Assembly (NCBI GenBank): GCA_009918225.1
Contig: RGEP01000085.1
Location: 1-7,631, forward strand
Length of the DNA stretch: 7,631 nucleotides
Direction of reading: 5' to 3'
From: Betaproteobacteria bacterium
GTDB lineage: Bacteria; Pseudomonadota; Gammaproteobacteria; Burkholderiales; Burkholderiaceae_C
A program made the position numbers and the translations under genes. Below are positions 6,510-7,631 of this stretch, piece by piece. Positions within the stretch are counted from its first letter, which is position 1. Every line of letters starts with the position of its first letter. The notes under the pieces were generated by a model, which was given only the letters and a program-made list of their open reading frames with translations, made no database searches and was not told the origin of the DNA.

Positions 6510-7631
6510 TCAGTCGCCGAACATGCGCTGTTTGAGCTCCCGGCGCTGCTGGGCTTCCAGGGACAGCGTGGCGGTGGGGCGGGCCAACAGGCGGCCCAAG
6601 CCGATGGGCTCGCCCGTCTCTTCGCAGTAGCCGTACTCACCGGTATCAATGCGCGCCAAGGACTGCGAAATCTTGCGCAACAGCTTGCGCTCACGGTCGC
6701 GGGTGCGCAGTTCCAGCGCGTGCTCTTCTTCGATCGTGGCGCGGTCGGCCGGGTCCGGCACGATGGTGGTGTCCTCGCGCAGGTGCTCGGTGGTTTCACC
6801 CGCGTTGGACAGCAGGTCCTCCTTCAGCGCGTTCAGGCGCGACTTGAAGAAATCAATCTGCTTGTCGTTCATGTATTCGCCGTCCGGCATGGCCAACAAC
6901 TCCGGCTCGCTGAGGTCACGTCCGGCCTTGGTCTTCCAGGCGTTGGCCAACTTGGGGTCGGGCTTGCCTGCAGGCTTGATGTCCAACAGAGGTTCGGGCA
7001 GGTGGCGGGCACTGGGCTTGGCCGGCGCAAAACGGTCGGCAAAACGGTTGGCCGGATGACTGGGCGCGGCGGGTACGGGCTGGCTGTTGGCTTCGGCCCG
7101 GCTGAGCCGGGTCTTGCCCCCGGCGCGGGGGGTGCTGACGGTGGCCGGAACGGCCGAGGCGTTGGCCTGGGGAGGGGCTGAGGTCGAAGAGGCCGGCGCT
7201 GCGGAGGATTTCACGGATGCTTTCTGGGAAGGGGTGGACACGGGGGCGGGGCCCCCCGTCTTGGATCGGTTGGCTGCTCCCACGGGGGCTGCTGGCTTGG
7301 CCGCGGGCTTCGCGGTGGGCTTGGCTGCCGGACGGGGTGTCGCTGCCGCTGGGGTCTTGGATTTGGTGGGGGGACTTGCTTTGCTGCTGGGTTTTGCGGC
7401 GGTGCCTTTGCTGGCTTTGGTGGCAGCCGAGAGTTTGGCCTGTGCCTTGGGCTTGGCCTTGATCACGCTCTGGGCTCCCCCCTTTGCTGCGCCCTTGACC
7501 GTGACTTTTTTGGCGGCTGGGGCGGCGGGCTTGGCGCCGGATTTGGCCGTTGGTTTGGGGGTGGGCTTGGCACCGGGCTTGGGGCCAGCCTTGGCAGCCG
7601 GCTTGGAAGCCGGCTTGGAAGCCGGCTTGGA
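6510..7631 (-). CDS. dksA: DksA-family RNA polymerase-binding factor with long Lys/Ala/Pro-rich N-terminal tail (5' end beyond window)
   Basis: DksA enters the RNA polymerase secondary channel and, with ppGpp, retunes rRNA, tRNA and biosynthetic promoters. The last 134 residues, starting LSEPELLAMPDGEYMND, match DksA (E. coli 151 residues) throughout. The coiled-coil tip DPADRA keeps the equivalents of E. coli Asp71, Asp74 and Ala76, so the functional tip is intact. The C-terminal globular region keeps only the first of four zinc-ligand cysteines: the pattern is C-x2-T-x17-S-x2-A, ending TLSLEA. Ahead of this lie at least 239 residues of low-complexity Lys/Ala/Pro/Ser sequence, resembling histone H1-like tails, probably disordered. 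The frame remains open for all 55 codons from 7467 to the window edge with the same composition, so the true start probably lies outside. A GTG at 7466-7464 with a strong Shine-Dalgarno is an alternative start (318 residues). The gene heads dksA-hslV-hslU. I am sure of the family, less of paralogue identity. Confidence 0.9.
   Translation of the reverse strand, partial: SKPASKPASKPAAKAGPKPGAKPTPKPTAKSGAKPAAPAAKKVTVKGAAKGGAQSVIKAKPKAQAKLSAATKASKGTAAKPSSKASPPTKSKTPAAATPRPAAKPTAKPAAKPAAPVGAANRSKTGGPAPVSTPSQKASVKSSAAPASSTSAPPQANASAVPATVSTPRAGGKTRLSRAEANSQPVPAAPSHPANRFADRFAPAKPSARHLPEPLLDIKPAGKPDPKLANAWKTKAGRDLSEPELLAMPDGEYMNDKQIDFFKSRLNALKEDLLSNAGETTEHLREDTTIVPDPADRATIEEEHALELRTRDRERKLLRKISQSLARIDTGEYGYCEETGEPIGLGRLLARPTATLSLEAQQRRELKQRMFGD
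7464..7485 (-). promoter_or_regulatory. Strong internal Shine-Dalgarno and GTG codon inside the DksA tail
   Basis: On the - strand AAAGGGGGGAG (7485-7475) is followed after 8 nt by an in-frame GTG (7466-7464). The codons encode KGGAQSV, which interrupts the Lys/Ala/Pro pattern. This could be a second translation start for a shorter DksA, the only real start, or chance in a G-rich stretch. The open frame upstream with matching composition argues against it being the only start. Confidence 0.4.
7596..7631. repeat. 12-nt perfect tandem repeat encoding Ser-Lys-Pro-Ala units
   Basis: AGCCGGCTTGGA occurs three times without mismatch (7596-7607, 7608-7619, 7620-7631) and runs to the window edge, so the array may be longer. 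On the - strand each copy encodes Ser-Lys-Pro-Ala in the dksA frame. Being a multiple of three, gain or loss of units would keep the frame. Confidence 0.85.

Noticed and set aside
5569..6630. + strand open frame (353 codons) across hslU, hslV and dksA
   Set aside because: It is the complement of three clearly conserved genes on the other strand. The His/Gly/Ala/Val-rich translation is typical of an antisense shadow.
7464..7466. GTG at 7466 as the sole start of dksA
   Set aside because: The frame is open upstream to the window edge with the same Lys/Ala/Pro composition and an in-frame 12-nt repeat. It is kept only as a possible secondary start.
1..7631. CRISPR arrays, tRNA or rRNA genes, insertion sequences, phage genes, toxin-antitoxin or defence genes
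   Set aside because: I looked on both strands and saw none. The short tandem repeats found are not spaced like CRISPR repeats, and nearly all of the window is accounted for by housekeeping or metabolic genes.

Overview
The window looks like a piece of ordinary chromosome from a high-GC betaproteobacterium, most likely Burkholderiales and probably close to the Comamonadaceae. The basis is high G/C at third codon positions, an IcmF that closely resembles what I recall of the Cupriavidus enzyme, and HslV/HslU/CoaX sequences of the Burkholderiales kind. The taxon is an inference from family resemblance, not from a database search.

Layout from left to right. (1) Positions 2-193, + strand: the 3' end of a gene that enters from outside the window, product not identified. 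(2) Positions 201-3515, - strand: icmF, the fused AdoCbl-dependent isobutyryl-CoA mutase with its built-in G-protein chaperone. It converges on gene 1 with only 7 nt between stop codons. (3) Positions 3516-3702: a divergent intergenic region with a 24-nt near-perfect palindrome of ACGT-containing half-sites, overlapping a plausible coaX promoter. (4) Positions 3703-4470, + strand: coaX, type III pantothenate kinase, the first step of CoA synthesis. (5) Positions 4471-4533: a short convergent gap holding GC-rich hairpins and a 15-nt tandem repeat that runs into the end of hslU. (6) Positions 4534-7631, - strand: a probable operon dksA-hslV-hslU, transcribed leftward from beyond the right edge, with gaps of 17 and 33 nt. 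It encodes a DksA-family RNA polymerase-binding factor and the HslVU (ClpQY) protease.

How the genes relate. HslV and HslU form one machine: the HslU AAA+ hexamer unfolds substrates and feeds them to the HslV threonine-protease dodecamer. DksA acts on RNA polymerase with ppGpp, so the operon joins stringent-response and protein quality-control functions. IcmF interconverts isobutyryl-CoA and butyryl-CoA, and CoaX supplies the CoA pathway. Their divergent promoters may share the palindromic operator.

I do not see an undescribed multi-gene system. The features most worth a second look are the DksA-family protein, which has a Lys/Ala/Pro-rich N-terminal tail of at least 239 residues and has lost three of four zinc-ligand cysteines; the palindromic operator between icmF and coaX; and the tandem repeat that includes the hslU stop codon.
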